Shown here: one piece after another, positions 42,997-50,984 of the stretch | Layout: each line of letters begins with the position of its first letter | Numbering within the stretch: the stretch's first letter is position 1 | Assembly (NCBI RefSeq): GCF_024298845.1 | Contig: NZ_CP101156.1 | Location: 124,001 to 188,000 of the forward strand | Direction of reading: 5' to 3' | Source: Natronosalvus amylolyticus | GTDB lineage: Archaea > Halobacteriota > Halobacteria > Halobacteriales > Natrialbaceae | DNA: 64,000 bases | The notes under the pieces: generated by a model | Database searches by the model: none | Seen by the model: the letters and a program-made list of their open reading frames with translations, nothing else | Told to the model about the DNA's origin: nothing | Program-made: the position numbers and the translations under genes

Positions 42997-43107
42997 TCAG
43001 GCGCGAACGTCTAGCGTGCCCTCCCAACCGTCGACCTCTGGGTGGATCCGGATACCAGAGATCGGTTTCGCCCACCAGTCAGGTTTGGGAGCGTTGAGCC
43101 GAATCGA
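42997..43107 (-). pseudogene. Possible C-terminal remnant of an unknown gene
   Basis: In a 443-nt gap, a leftward frame between two stops reads very like protein: IRLNAPKPDWWAKPISGIRI, then HPEVDGWEGTLDVRA and a stop. There is no start codon after the preceding in-frame TGA at 43108-43110. The frame before that TGA also reads plausibly and ends RLYED. It may be the tail of a broken gene upstream of the NTP phosphatase gene; I do not recognise the family. Confidence 0.3.
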
Positions 43108-43301
43108 TCAGTCTTCGTACAGGCGTGACGAACCACTCTGAGAGCCGGTTATTGGACTGTCTGCCTTCTGCGCAGCTGGGTTCGAGAGGTGCACAACCCA
43201 TGTCAGGCCGACTCATGATCGCACTTTAATGTTTGGATTGTTAATGCCAAATCGGACGAATTCCAACTTTCTGAGGGATATCATGGTCTATCTTCGAAAC
43301 C

Positions 43302-43310
43302 TTTATATAT
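43302..43310 (+). promoter_or_regulatory. Strong TATA box of the TFB gene
   Basis: TTTATATAT is a near-ideal archaeal TATA box. The ATG at 43385 is about 80 nt away, so unlike many neighbours this mRNA has a leader of about 50 nt. Confidence 0.6.
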
Positions 43311-43384
43311 CGGTCCTATGAACACGGAAGGTAACGAATCCGTCCGAACGTACATCTTGGCTCGGGCGGGAGGAAGTTGTCATC

Positions 43385-44359
43385 ATGTCGAATTCACGAC
43401 TATCCACGAGAGCCCGACGCACCGAAACCGAAGAAGAAACCACCGAACAGGAAGGTAGCGACCTCGCGTGTCCGGAGTGTACCGGCCAGCTCGTCGTCGA
43501 CGACGAACACGGCGAAACTATCTGTGAAGATTGTGGCCTCGTCGTCGAGGAAGATTCCGTCGACCGCGGCCCCGAATGGCGAGCGTTCGACTCCGCTGAA
43601 AAGAACAAAAAGTCCCGCGTCGGCGCACCGACGACGAACACGATGCACGACAAAGGGCTGTCGACGAACATCGACTGGCGGAACAAAGACGCCTACGGTA
43701 ACTCCCTCGGCAGCCGCCAGCGCGAGAAAATGCAGCGTCTGCGCAAGTGGAACGAGCGATTCCGCACTCGCGACAGCAAAGAGCGCAACCTGAAACAGGC
43801 CCTCGGCGAGATCGACCGCATGGCTTCCGCACTCGGCCTCCCGAACAACGTCCGGGAGACGGCCAGCGTCATCTACCGGCGCGCACTCAACGAAGACCTG
43901 CTTCCCGGCCGTTCCATCGAGGGTGTCTCAACTTCGTGTGTCTACGCCGCCGCCCGACAGGCCGGCGTCCCCCGCAGCCTCGACGAGATCGCCGACGTCA
44001 GCCGCGTCGAGAAGAACGAAATTGCCCGCACCTACCGCTACGTCGTCCGCGAACTCGGCCTCGAGGTTCAGCCCGCCGACCCCGAAAGCTACGTGCCCCG
44101 GTTTGCGAGCGGACTCGAACTCTCCGACGAGGCCGAACACCGCGCTCGAGCGCTGCTTCGAAACGCGAAAGAAAAGGGCGTCCACAGCGGCAAATCCCCG
44201 GTTGGCCTCGCCGCCGCAGCCGTCTACGCCGCCGCGTTGCTCACCAACGAGAAGACCACGCAGGCCGCCGTCAGCGACGTCGCCGACATCTCCGAAGTGA
44301 CGATCCGAAACCGCTATCACGAACTGCTCGAGGCCGAGGAAACCCTCGGTCTGGCCTGA
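43385..44359 (+). CDS. tfb: Transcription initiation factor IIB (TFB)
   Basis: This 324-aa basal factor bridges TBP-DNA and RNA polymerase. It has a zinc ribbon with C29, C32, C47 and C50 (CPEC...CEDC), a B-finger/reader stretch GPEWRAFDSAEK, and two cyclin repeats (about 125-210 and 220-310) with VSTSCVYAAARQAG and GLAAAAVYAAALLTNE. The last helix has the recognition part SEVTIRNRYHELL. Haloarchaea have several TFB paralogues; which one this is cannot be told. The N-terminal acidic extension of about 25 residues is usual for the group. Confidence 0.97.
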   Translation: MSNSRLSTRARRTETEEETTEQEGSDLACPECTGQLVVDDEHGETICEDCGLVVEEDSVDRGPEWRAFDSAEKNKKSRVGAPTTNTMHDKGLSTNIDWRNKDAYGNSLGSRQREKMQRLRKWNERFRTRDSKERNLKQALGEIDRMASALGLPNNVRETASVIYRRALNEDLLPGRSIEGVSTSCVYAAARQAGVPRSLDEIADVSRVEKNEIARTYRYVVRELGLEVQPADPESYVPRFASGLELSDEAEHRARALLRNAKEKGVHSGKSPVGLAAAAVYAAALLTNEKTTQAAVSDVADISEVTIRNRYHELLEAEETLGLA

Positions 44360-44448
44360 TTCGGAACGGTCGATCTCTGGCGGTCTTTCCCGTCCGATAA
44401 TACCACCGTCGACGCGTCTTTTTTGCCGCTCGACTTCGAGTCAACGGT

Positions 44449-45117
44449 ATGGACTTCGATTCGTTTACGCTTGCCGCCTCGACAGCCGATCTCACCGAGG
44501 AGCCACAGGCTCGAGCCCACGCTGACTGCCTCGAGTTTCGGATGGACCTGGCCGAAGATCCACTGGCGGCGCTCGAGGACTACGCGGGCGAGTTGCCGAT
44601 TCTGGCGACCAACCGGGCCGAGTGGGAGGGTGGGGAGGCTCCGGATGCAGGACGGTTCGAGGCGCTCGCCGAAGCCGCCCGAATCGATGCCGTGGAAGCG
44701 ATCGACGTCGAACTCCACTCGATCCTCGAGGGGGATGCCGACGGGGTGCTCGCGGTGGCCGACGAAACGGATGTGGCGGTGATCGCCTCGAGTCACGACT
44801 TCGAGGGGACACCCTCGCGACCCGAGCTGGTGCGGACGCTAACTGAGGCCGGGAAGTACGCCGACGTCGCGAAACTGGCCGTTACGGCCGAATCGAAAGC
44901 CGACACGCTTGCGGTGCTGTCGGCTACCGAACAACTGACTGTACACGGAGACCGGGTGGCGACGATGGCGATGGGCGAAGTGGGGCGACACACTCGAGCG
45001 GTGGCGCCCATCTACGGATCGAAAATCGGCTACGCGCCCGTCGACCCGGCGAATGCGACCGCGCCCGGACAGTACGACCTCGAGACGTTGGCTGGGTTGG
45101 TAGCGAGTCTCGAGTGA
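44449..45117 (+). CDS. aroD: 3-dehydroquinate dehydratase, type I
   Basis: This 222-aa TIM-barrel enzyme dehydrates 3-dehydroquinate in the shikimate pathway by Schiff-base chemistry. The catalytic His is H116 in ASSHDFEGTP, and the Schiff-base lysine is K142 in VAKLAVTAES. GEVGRHTRAVAPIYGSKIGYA is the C-terminal substrate-binding region. It is near the lower end of type I lengths (about 220-250). Its pathway partner, 3-dehydroquinate synthase II, is about 10 kb downstream at 55469. Confidence 0.95.
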   Translation: MDFDSFTLAASTADLTEEPQARAHADCLEFRMDLAEDPLAALEDYAGELPILATNRAEWEGGEAPDAGRFEALAEAARIDAVEAIDVELHSILEGDADGVLAVADETDVAVIASSHDFEGTPSRPELVRTLTEAGKYADVAKLAVTAESKADTLAVLSATEQLTVHGDRVATMAMGEVGRHTRAVAPIYGSKIGYAPVDPANATAPGQYDLETLAGLVASLE

Positions 45118-45183
45118 CTGAATTTCGTAGGTGTGCTACTGGCGTGACAGTCAGTCACTCGAGACAGTAACGAATCCATACCA

Positions 45184-46014
45184 ATGGCACGTGTCGATGA
45201 TGGTGTGGGTATGGACGCGTCCGTGCGAAATACGCTCGAGTCGTTTCGACAACCCGAATACACCGGCGAGAATCGGTGTCTGCCCTGTACCGTGATCAAT
45301 ACGATACTTGCGGTGATACTGGCTGTCGCTGGCTGGTTGCTCGCATCCTGGTACGTCGGGCTTTTTGTGCTGGCACTTTCCGTCCTGTTGATCGGCGCTC
45401 GAGGCTATCTCGTTCCTGGGACACCGGAGTTGACGAAACGGTATCTTCCCGAGCGTGTGCATCGACTGTTTGGGACCCATCACGACGAACCGCAATCCGA
45501 ACACGATGAAGCGTTCGACCTGGAAACGTTTCTCCGTGAGAGCGAGATTGCCGTCGAGTGTCCCGACGAAGACGACCTCTGTCTCGAGCCCTCGTTTCAA
45601 AATCGGTGGCAAGAGGAGCGCTCGAGCGTCGACACTCTCGAGGACCGACTCGAGCGCCTGGCCGCCCGGCTCGAAGTGGACCCTGCGGACCTGGCCCTCG
45701 AGGACTCGATGGGTGGGTACGCTGCGACGTACGAAGGCGAACGAATCGGATTGTGGCCCTCGGAGGCCGCGTTTTTGGCCGACCTCACCGTCGTTCCCGT
45801 CCTCGAGGAACGCTGTCCCGAATGGACCGAACTGAGTTCCGACGAGCAGGGTGCGTTGATCACGGCACTGCGTGTCTTCCTCGAGGAGTGTCCGTCGTGC
45901 CAGGGGCAGTTGACTGGCACGAGCAAGACGGTCGAATCGTGCTGTTCGACCCGGACGAGGGAGTCACTCGAGTGTGAAGCGTGTGGTGACCAGCTACTCA
46001 GCCAGGTTTCGTGA
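45184..46014 (+). CDS. Membrane protein with C-terminal zinc-ribbon-like motif, unknown function
   Basis: This 276-aa protein has two close membrane segments (about 35-80), a soluble Asp/Glu-rich domain with a coiled region (about 115-230), and paired Cys at the end (CPSCQG about 241 and CEACGD about 265). The Cys pairs may bind zinc. I do not recognise the family beyond haloarchaeal hypotheticals. An ATG nine codons downstream (45211, MDASVRNTLESF) could be the true start. Confidence 0.65.
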   Translation: MARVDDGVGMDASVRNTLESFRQPEYTGENRCLPCTVINTILAVILAVAGWLLASWYVGLFVLALSVLLIGARGYLVPGTPELTKRYLPERVHRLFGTHHDEPQSEHDEAFDLETFLRESEIAVECPDEDDLCLEPSFQNRWQEERSSVDTLEDRLERLAARLEVDPADLALEDSMGGYAATYEGERIGLWPSEAAFLADLTVVPVLEERCPEWTELSSDEQGALITALRVFLEECPSCQGQLTGTSKTVESCCSTRTRESLECEACGDQLLSQVS

Positions 46015-46071
46015 AGGTAGTGTCTTCGTAGTGGCTACAAAAGGCGTATAATAATTAGCTGAAGCGCCTTT

Positions 46072-47064
46072 TCAGTCGTTTTCTGGGGTGAACCCGGTGT
46101 CAGCAAACCATTCGAACTTGACACCAGAGAACCCATCTCCACAGGGTGTACTTTCAGAAATTTCCAGGTCATCTAACTGATCTTGGTCATCAGGCTGTTC
46201 ATATGCATCTGCGTCTTCTCCTTCCATTTCGACGAACCCGGATGTTTGAGCTGGGTCGAAGTTGTACACGTACCACTCCTGCCCACCCTTGAGCACGATT
46301 CTATCGATCGGGACGTCGCCAGAATCCCAACTGAACCCTACCGGCTCGAGTTCGTCGTTGGTCTTGAAGACGATGTTGGAGATGGTGATATTATCTGCCG
46401 TTGGAGTGGGGGGAGTGCTTGAACAGAACGCGGCGAAGCTAATCGCCGTTCGTCCATTATCGACGATTTCGGAATCACATTCGGCATCCGCATCGGCGTT
46501 GATGACGATCTCGTCGTCCTCGAGTAACTGGTCGCCTGCGTCGAGGCCCTTCGTGACGGTGGCAATACCGACACAGATACACTCCCCGACGGGGAGCAAA
46601 ATGCCGTTTTCTTCGCCGACGAGTGACTGCTCGCGGTTCCCACCGAGGTAGAAGTCGACGATGTCTTCGTCTTCGTAGTCTTCGTCCTGTTTCTTCTGGA
46701 TCGCCTCGCGAACCGTGGCATCGATCCAGACACAGACATCCTGCTTCCCCTGGTTACAGATCTGGAAGACGTTGTCGAACCAGGTGAAGGAATCGGAGTT
46801 GATCCCACTACCGAGGTCGTTATCCGAATTTTCGTTCTCGGGCGACATCTCGACGGCGAGATGTCCCGAGTCGTCGATTTCGGTGTAACTCGAGTTGTCG
46901 CTATCTGGACAGCCGTCCAGCCCCAAATAAGCGTCCGGGTCCTCGGCTACTTCGATCTTTACGCGTCGCTGCGACTCGATTCTGGTGAATGCGCCGGAGC
47001 CAATGATGGCACTCGCACCGAGACTGCTGCCACCGACCCCGATCAAGAATTTTCGTCGTTCCAT
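46072..47064 (-). CDS. Tat-exported TasA-like/DUF1102-type surface protein (two-module form)
   Basis: This 330-aa protein starts MERRKFLIGVGGSSLGAS with twin-Arg, then GSGAFTRIESQRRVKIEVA. That form, common in haloarchaea, resembles the SipW-type leaders of TasA/camelysin. An N-terminal module (about 35-200) has YLGLDGCPDS, SDSFTWFDNVFQICNQGKQ and GECICVGIATVTKGL. A second module (about 205-330) resembles the whole of the small protein at 47358. The mature protein is very acidic and beta-rich, as expected for a secreted fibre or matrix subunit. Its function is inferred from leader, family and neighbours. Confidence 0.75.
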   Translation of the reverse strand: MERRKFLIGVGGSSLGASAIIGSGAFTRIESQRRVKIEVAEDPDAYLGLDGCPDSDNSSYTEIDDSGHLAVEMSPENENSDNDLGSGINSDSFTWFDNVFQICNQGKQDVCVWIDATVREAIQKKQDEDYEDEDIVDFYLGGNREQSLVGEENGILLPVGECICVGIATVTKGLDAGDQLLEDDEIVINADADAECDSEIVDNGRTAISFAAFCSSTPPTPTADNITISNIVFKTNDELEPVGFSWDSGDVPIDRIVLKGGQEWYVYNFDPAQTSGFVEMEGEDADAYEQPDDQDQLDDLEISESTPCGDGFSGVKFEWFADTGFTPEND

Positions 47065-47114
47065 TGTTTCACGAGCAGTGTCGTGTCGCTGCTCGAGTGA
47101 GGCGATGTGATTGT

Positions 47115-47128
47115 GGGGTTTTTATATA
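47115..47128 (-). promoter_or_regulatory. Promoter of the two-module surface protein
   Basis: Read leftwards: TATATAAAAACCCC. The box is about 59 nt before the ATG at 47064, giving a leader of about 30-35 nt. The same box plus CCCC arrangement recurs before two other genes of this cluster. Confidence 0.55.
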
Positions 47129-47357
47129 GAGTTCATGTCGTCTCGACAGGGCCTCTAAGACGATTTTCAGGGAGTCCGTACCCTTGGGCAAATAGTAATT
47201 TCCAATTCTCAAGAATCTAAATGGGGAGCGCGCTGCTTGCCTCAAGAGCGTAGGAGAATCAAAGCGTTTTGAACCACTTGACTCGAGGTGGTTTACCAGC
47301 GTGTGTTTTGAGATGTGGTTCCTTCAATAGCCCATAGTGGTCCACAACCCATCTTGG

Positions 47358-47864
47358 TTAGTCTTCGAAGCAATCATCTTGTCCAGGATCCCACTCGAAC
47401 GATTCACCGTCCCAATTAAATTTGACGCTACAGAACCCGTCATCGAATCCACACGGTGTTTGTGGGCTCTGGTCGTTACCTTCCTCTCCATCTCCACGGT
47501 TACCAACGATGTTTGTTCCAGAAGTGCTCCCTGAAACGTCGAAATTGAAGAACTCAGGTCCGGTTTTCAGGACAACGGTCTGGACGGGAATCTCTCCAGA
47601 ATCCCATTCGATACCAACGAGATCATCATTTTCGAACTCGTCTGGCGTGATAGTGAAATCTTCGTGAGTATCTCCCTCCTCGAGGTCTTCGATTGCAATA
47701 CAGAACGCAACGAAGCTGATCTCTCGTCGATCAATCTCTTCACCATCCACCTCGAGTTTCACCCGACGCTGTGATCGAATCGTATCGTAGCTTCCGGTGC
47801 CGACCAGTGCACCAGTACCGACGCTTCCAGCCCCAATTGCGGTGAGGAATCGACGTCGTTTCAT
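47358..47864 (-). CDS. Tat-exported small surface protein (single-module form)
   Basis: This 168-aa protein has leader MKRRRFLTAIGAGSVGTG and then GSYDTIRSQRRVKLEV, a variant of the GAFT type. The mature part matches the C-terminal module of the protein at 46072: SFVAFC, GIEWDSGEIPVQTVVLK, FFNFD and TPCGFDDGFCSVKFNW. It has no CNQGK motif. Its A+T content is higher than its neighbours. Probably a secreted partner or minor subunit of the same system. Confidence 0.7.
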   Translation of the reverse strand: MKRRRFLTAIGAGSVGTGALVGTGSYDTIRSQRRVKLEVDGEEIDRREISFVAFCIAIEDLEEGDTHEDFTITPDEFENDDLVGIEWDSGEIPVQTVVLKTGPEFFNFDVSGSTSGTNIVGNRGDGEEGNDQSPQTPCGFDDGFCSVKFNWDGESFEWDPGQDDCFED

Positions 47865-47945
47865 CGGCTCATCACCCAGTTTGTGCTCGAGCGAGCCGTC
47901 CAGGCACTCGAGTGACGTACTACCATGCTCGAGGAGACACCCTTC

Positions 47946-47960
47946 GGGGTTTTTTATATG
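47946..47960 (-). promoter_or_regulatory. Promoter of the small surface protein
   Basis: Read leftwards: CATATAAAAAACCCC, about 85-95 nt before the ATG at 47864, giving a leader of about 60 nt. It shares the TATA plus CCCC layout with the boxes at 47115 and 53926. Confidence 0.55.
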
Positions 47961-48090
47961 CAGTCCGTGTCACGACGGTAGCCGCTCACAGTAGTTGGGT
48001 AACTGGCACATACCAGATGGACAACCGTACCGGTCGCGACGAACGTTCTGACTGACTCACTGCAGGGACTGGGTGTAGAGACTGCTGGCA

Positions 48091-48106
48091 GTGTATACAC
48101 AAGGGG
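48091..48106 (+). promoter_or_regulatory. Possible promoter of the third surface protein
   Basis: GTGTATACACAAGGGG lies about 100 nt before the ATG at 48200. It resembles the other three boxes except that GGGG replaces CCCC. GTGTATACAC is itself a perfect palindrome. Confidence 0.35.
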
Positions 48107-48199
48107 TGGTCCGATGTTCACTCGAGTGACGCGTTCGGGCCTCACGGAACGGCAGTCTGTCGGGCAGTGGGGGAACGGACGCGAATACACGTGATACAC

Positions 48200-49219
48200 A
48201 TGGAACGACGCAAATTCCTCGTTGGGGTCGGCGGCTCCGCCATCGGTGGCGGTGCCCTGCTGGGCTCCGGCGCGTTTACGAGAATTCAGTCGCAGCGACG
48301 CGTAAAGATCGAAGTGGCAAAGGATCCGGATGCCTATCTCGGTTTGGACGGGTGTCCGGATAGTCCGAACTCGAGTTATACGAATATCGACGACTCGGGC
48401 CACCTCGAGATCGACATGTCTCCGGAGAACGCTACTGACGCGGGAGGTCAAGGGGTAAACTCGGATTCGTTCACCTACTTCGACGATGTCTTCCAGATCT
48501 GCAACCAGGGCAAGCAGAAAGTCGGGATCTGGATTGATGATGAAGACTGGCCGATGGTCGATGATGATAACCTGGAGGGCGATTACTCCGACTACGATGG
48601 CATGCCTCGAGTCGATTTCTACATCGACGGCAACGAGGAAGACTCGATCGTCGGCGCCGAGAACGCCTTCCCGCTTGGGGTGGGGCAGTGTGTTTGTATC
48701 GGCCTTCGAACCCTAACGAAAGGACTCGAGGAAGGCGACCAGCTTCTCTCCGATATCGGTGACGAAATCGTCATCAACGCCGATGCGGACAACCTTGGCG
48801 ACCTTGGAGACCGTGTCGAACCCGACTCGATGTCCGTCACGGGAATGTGCTCGATGGAGGTGGACGAGCAGGAATACTACCTCTGGCGCGTCTACAACGA
48901 AAACAACTTCCCGGTCAACACGCGGTGGGAGTGCGTTGGTCACGAGGCCGAAGGCGCATTGAACGTGTGTGCTAACGCCACGAGAGGCGACGGCGACGAA
49001 CCGTGGATTCCAGGCTACTACTTCCTGACTGAGGAGCAGTGTAACCCGATTATCCTCTCCACGAACGGAACGGAAGTGGGAAGTAGCGGTATCGATCCGG
49101 GCAAGGAATGTGAGGAGTTCGAGATGAATCTCATCAACTACCTCGTTGAACAGGAGAACATCGGTAACACTGGCGTGTGTGTTGAAGACGAAGACGACGT
49201 GCCCACGACTGCGTATTGA
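48200..49219 (+). CDS. Tat-exported TasA-like/DUF1102-type surface protein (alternative C-module)
   Basis: This 339-aa protein has a leader and N-terminal module nearly identical to those at 46072: MERRKFLVGVGGSAIGG, GSGAFTRIQSQRRVKIEVA, SDSFTYFDDVFQICNQGKQ, GQCVCIGLRTLTKGLEEGDQ. Its C-terminal about 130 residues are a different Cys-containing module with YYLWRVYNENNFPVNTRWEC. Probably a secreted structural subunit. The ATG at 48200 is the Tat start; eleven upstream in-frame codons are ignored. Confidence 0.75.
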   Translation: MERRKFLVGVGGSAIGGGALLGSGAFTRIQSQRRVKIEVAKDPDAYLGLDGCPDSPNSSYTNIDDSGHLEIDMSPENATDAGGQGVNSDSFTYFDDVFQICNQGKQKVGIWIDDEDWPMVDDDNLEGDYSDYDGMPRVDFYIDGNEEDSIVGAENAFPLGVGQCVCIGLRTLTKGLEEGDQLLSDIGDEIVINADADNLGDLGDRVEPDSMSVTGMCSMEVDEQEYYLWRVYNENNFPVNTRWECVGHEAEGALNVCANATRGDGDEPWIPGYYFLTEEQCNPIILSTNGTEVGSSGIDPGKECEEFEMNLINYLVEQENIGNTGVCVEDEDDVPTTAY

Positions 49220-49454
49220 GAAAGGATCGTCCCATTCCAATCCGGTTTTTGACCGGCGTCGAGGCTCGTTCTGGCCACGGAAGCGGTTCGATACGTCTGG
49301 TTACAAAGGCGTTCCAGGGTCAGGGATCGACCTGCGGTAACACACTCCGGGAAACGGTTTTTATTTTCCAAGATTTGTCCTCAACGGCCGCGTATTTCTC
49401 GAGCATCACGTATTGCACCTCAAGCGTTAGAGACGGGGGACGACGAACAGTGAA

Positions 49455-49655
49455 CGGTTTGATAGGTTCGACGTCGAGGGCCGCCCGAACTCGCCGAACT
49501 CGAGTGTAACTGTCGTCGACCGCAAGGGCCACTCCAGGTCGACATTCCGCTCTCGAACCCGACCCTCGGCAATGGAAAGAGCACATGTACTCGTGGCCAG
49601 CTCGGAATCGTTCACCTAATTCGACAGCGTCTTTGAGCTCTGAAACTGGGAGATG
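49455..49655 (+). pseudogene. Relic of another surface-protein paralogue
   Basis: The stretch 49601-49650 aligns without gaps to the gene at 48200 (39 of 50 bases by eye). It translates SESFT-stop-FDSVFEL-stop-NWE against SDSFTYFDDVFQICNQG: TAC became TAA and TGC became TGA. Further upstream, CCGAACTCGAGT (49494-49505) and GGCCACTCCAGGTCGACAT (49527-49545) match the preceding part of the same module. The leader and C-terminal half are gone. TTTTTATTTT at 49358-49367 may be its old promoter. It occupies most of the 507-nt gap after 49219. Confidence 0.75.
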
Positions 49656-49726
49656 CCTCGTAACCCTAGGAACCGATACAACGGCTCGAAAACCAGGTAA
49701 CGGTTGAGAGGGTAAATCGGATTCGA

Positions 49727-50935
49727 TCAGTCGTCTTCCTGTGAGACCGACTCTTCCTCTGCATTCCCGAGAACGGCCGCCTCCGAAGAGTCGAGCCCTG
49801 CTGTTTCGTCAGCGTCGTCGAATTTATCTCGGTCATCCTCGGCCCCTTCAACCTCCTCCACCACCGACTCGACGGGCTCGTACACGTACAACACGCCATC
49901 GTCGACGATCCAGTACGACGGACCGTCCTCGGTCTGCTCTTCGATCACGCGTTTGTCACAGTCGATGGCGACGTCGACCAGCCCCTCGAGCGAGTCCACA
50001 CTCACTCGCGGCTTCGTGAACACCTCGTCCGGGAGGACGCCGCGGGTGATCCAGTCGTCGAACTGTTCGCGTTCGTGCTCGCGCTGGACGGCCTCGACTT
50101 CGGCCTGGGATGGGGCGAGCGAGCCGCGGTATTTTTTCGTCGTCAGGACGCCGAGTGCGACGAGAGAAGTGAGCAAGACGACGATACCCCCGGCGGCATC
50201 GGTTGGCTCGAACCCTGCGGCCACGTCGTCGTCATCGACGGTTTCGGTGCGCTCTTCGGCGTAGCGTTCGTTCATCGGCCCGTCGACGCTGTAGGTGTCG
50301 CCGTCGGGTTCGACGAGCAGTTCGTATCGATCCCGGTGCTCGACCGACTCGCCGTCGATGGTTCCCGAAACGGTGACTCGAGCGACGAGCACCGTCTCGA
50401 TGTCACCCGGTGTACTCCCCAGGCTGGATTCGATTCGGTCCGTCTCGTTGGCGACCCCGGGCACGTCGACGGTGAAATCGGCTGACTGTGCGTCACCGGG
50501 CTCGAGCCCCTCGACGCGCTCCTGGGCGACTGGCTCCGTGACTGACCAGTACTCGTTCCCGTCGCTATCGACGGATCGCACTTCCTGCTCGAGGGTCGTC
50601 TGCACGTCGACGTCACCGTCAGCCCCATCGTATCGGTAGGTGAATTCGCCCTCGAGTTCGGGCATGAGTCGCGTGTAGTACAGTTGCTGGTTCGTCAGTT
50701 CTTCACCCACCTCGAACACCGGATTCGGTGTCTGGACGGTAGCACTGTGCTGGTACCCACCCGTCGTCGACCAGACCTCCACGGTTCGCTGGTCGGCGGG
50801 TTCGGGCTCGGCAGCGTAGGCCGAGTAGGTCATCCAGCCGCCGAAGGCACTCAGGGCGAGTAACACGACGACGACGAGGACGAACCACTGATCGAGCGCG
50901 GCCCGTGCTCTAATCCCTGCACGGTCGCTGTTCAT
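49727..50935 (-). CDS. DUF5305-type membrane protein
   Basis: This 402-aa protein has an N-terminal membrane helix (about 18-40), a large outside domain (about 45-240) and a second helix (about 243-265). A cytoplasmic region (about 270-402) starts with KKYRGSL and ends acidic. The outside part has paired strands with YTRLMPELEGEFTYRYDG and RVTVSGTIDGESVEHRDRY. I recall this layout as DUF5305, often encoded next to a signal peptidase I in haloarchaea. It may help assemble or process the secreted proteins of the cluster. The signal peptidase gene lies 49 nt upstream in the same direction. Confidence 0.8.
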   Translation of the reverse strand: MNSDRAGIRARAALDQWFVLVVVVLLALSAFGGWMTYSAYAAEPEPADQRTVEVWSTTGGYQHSATVQTPNPVFEVGEELTNQQLYYTRLMPELEGEFTYRYDGADGDVDVQTTLEQEVRSVDSDGNEYWSVTEPVAQERVEGLEPGDAQSADFTVDVPGVANETDRIESSLGSTPGDIETVLVARVTVSGTIDGESVEHRDRYELLVEPDGDTYSVDGPMNERYAEERTETVDDDDVAAGFEPTDAAGGIVVLLTSLVALGVLTTKKYRGSLAPSQAEVEAVQREHEREQFDDWITRGVLPDEVFTKPRVSVDSLEGLVDVAIDCDKRVIEEQTEDGPSYWIVDDGVLYVYEPVESVVEEVEGAEDDRDKFDDADETAGLDSSEAAVLGNAEEESVSQEDD

Positions 50936-50984
50936 AGCCAATACCCCCCGAATCGATGTTTCGAAGTTATCGTGTACATTGGAG

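Larger units (their letters stand above)
47865..48199. other. 335-nt divergent promoter region
   Basis: It separates two leftward and one rightward member of the surface-protein family and carries a TATA-like box for each side (47946-47960 leftward, 48091-48106 rightward). No other gene or repeat is seen in it. Confidence 0.4.
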
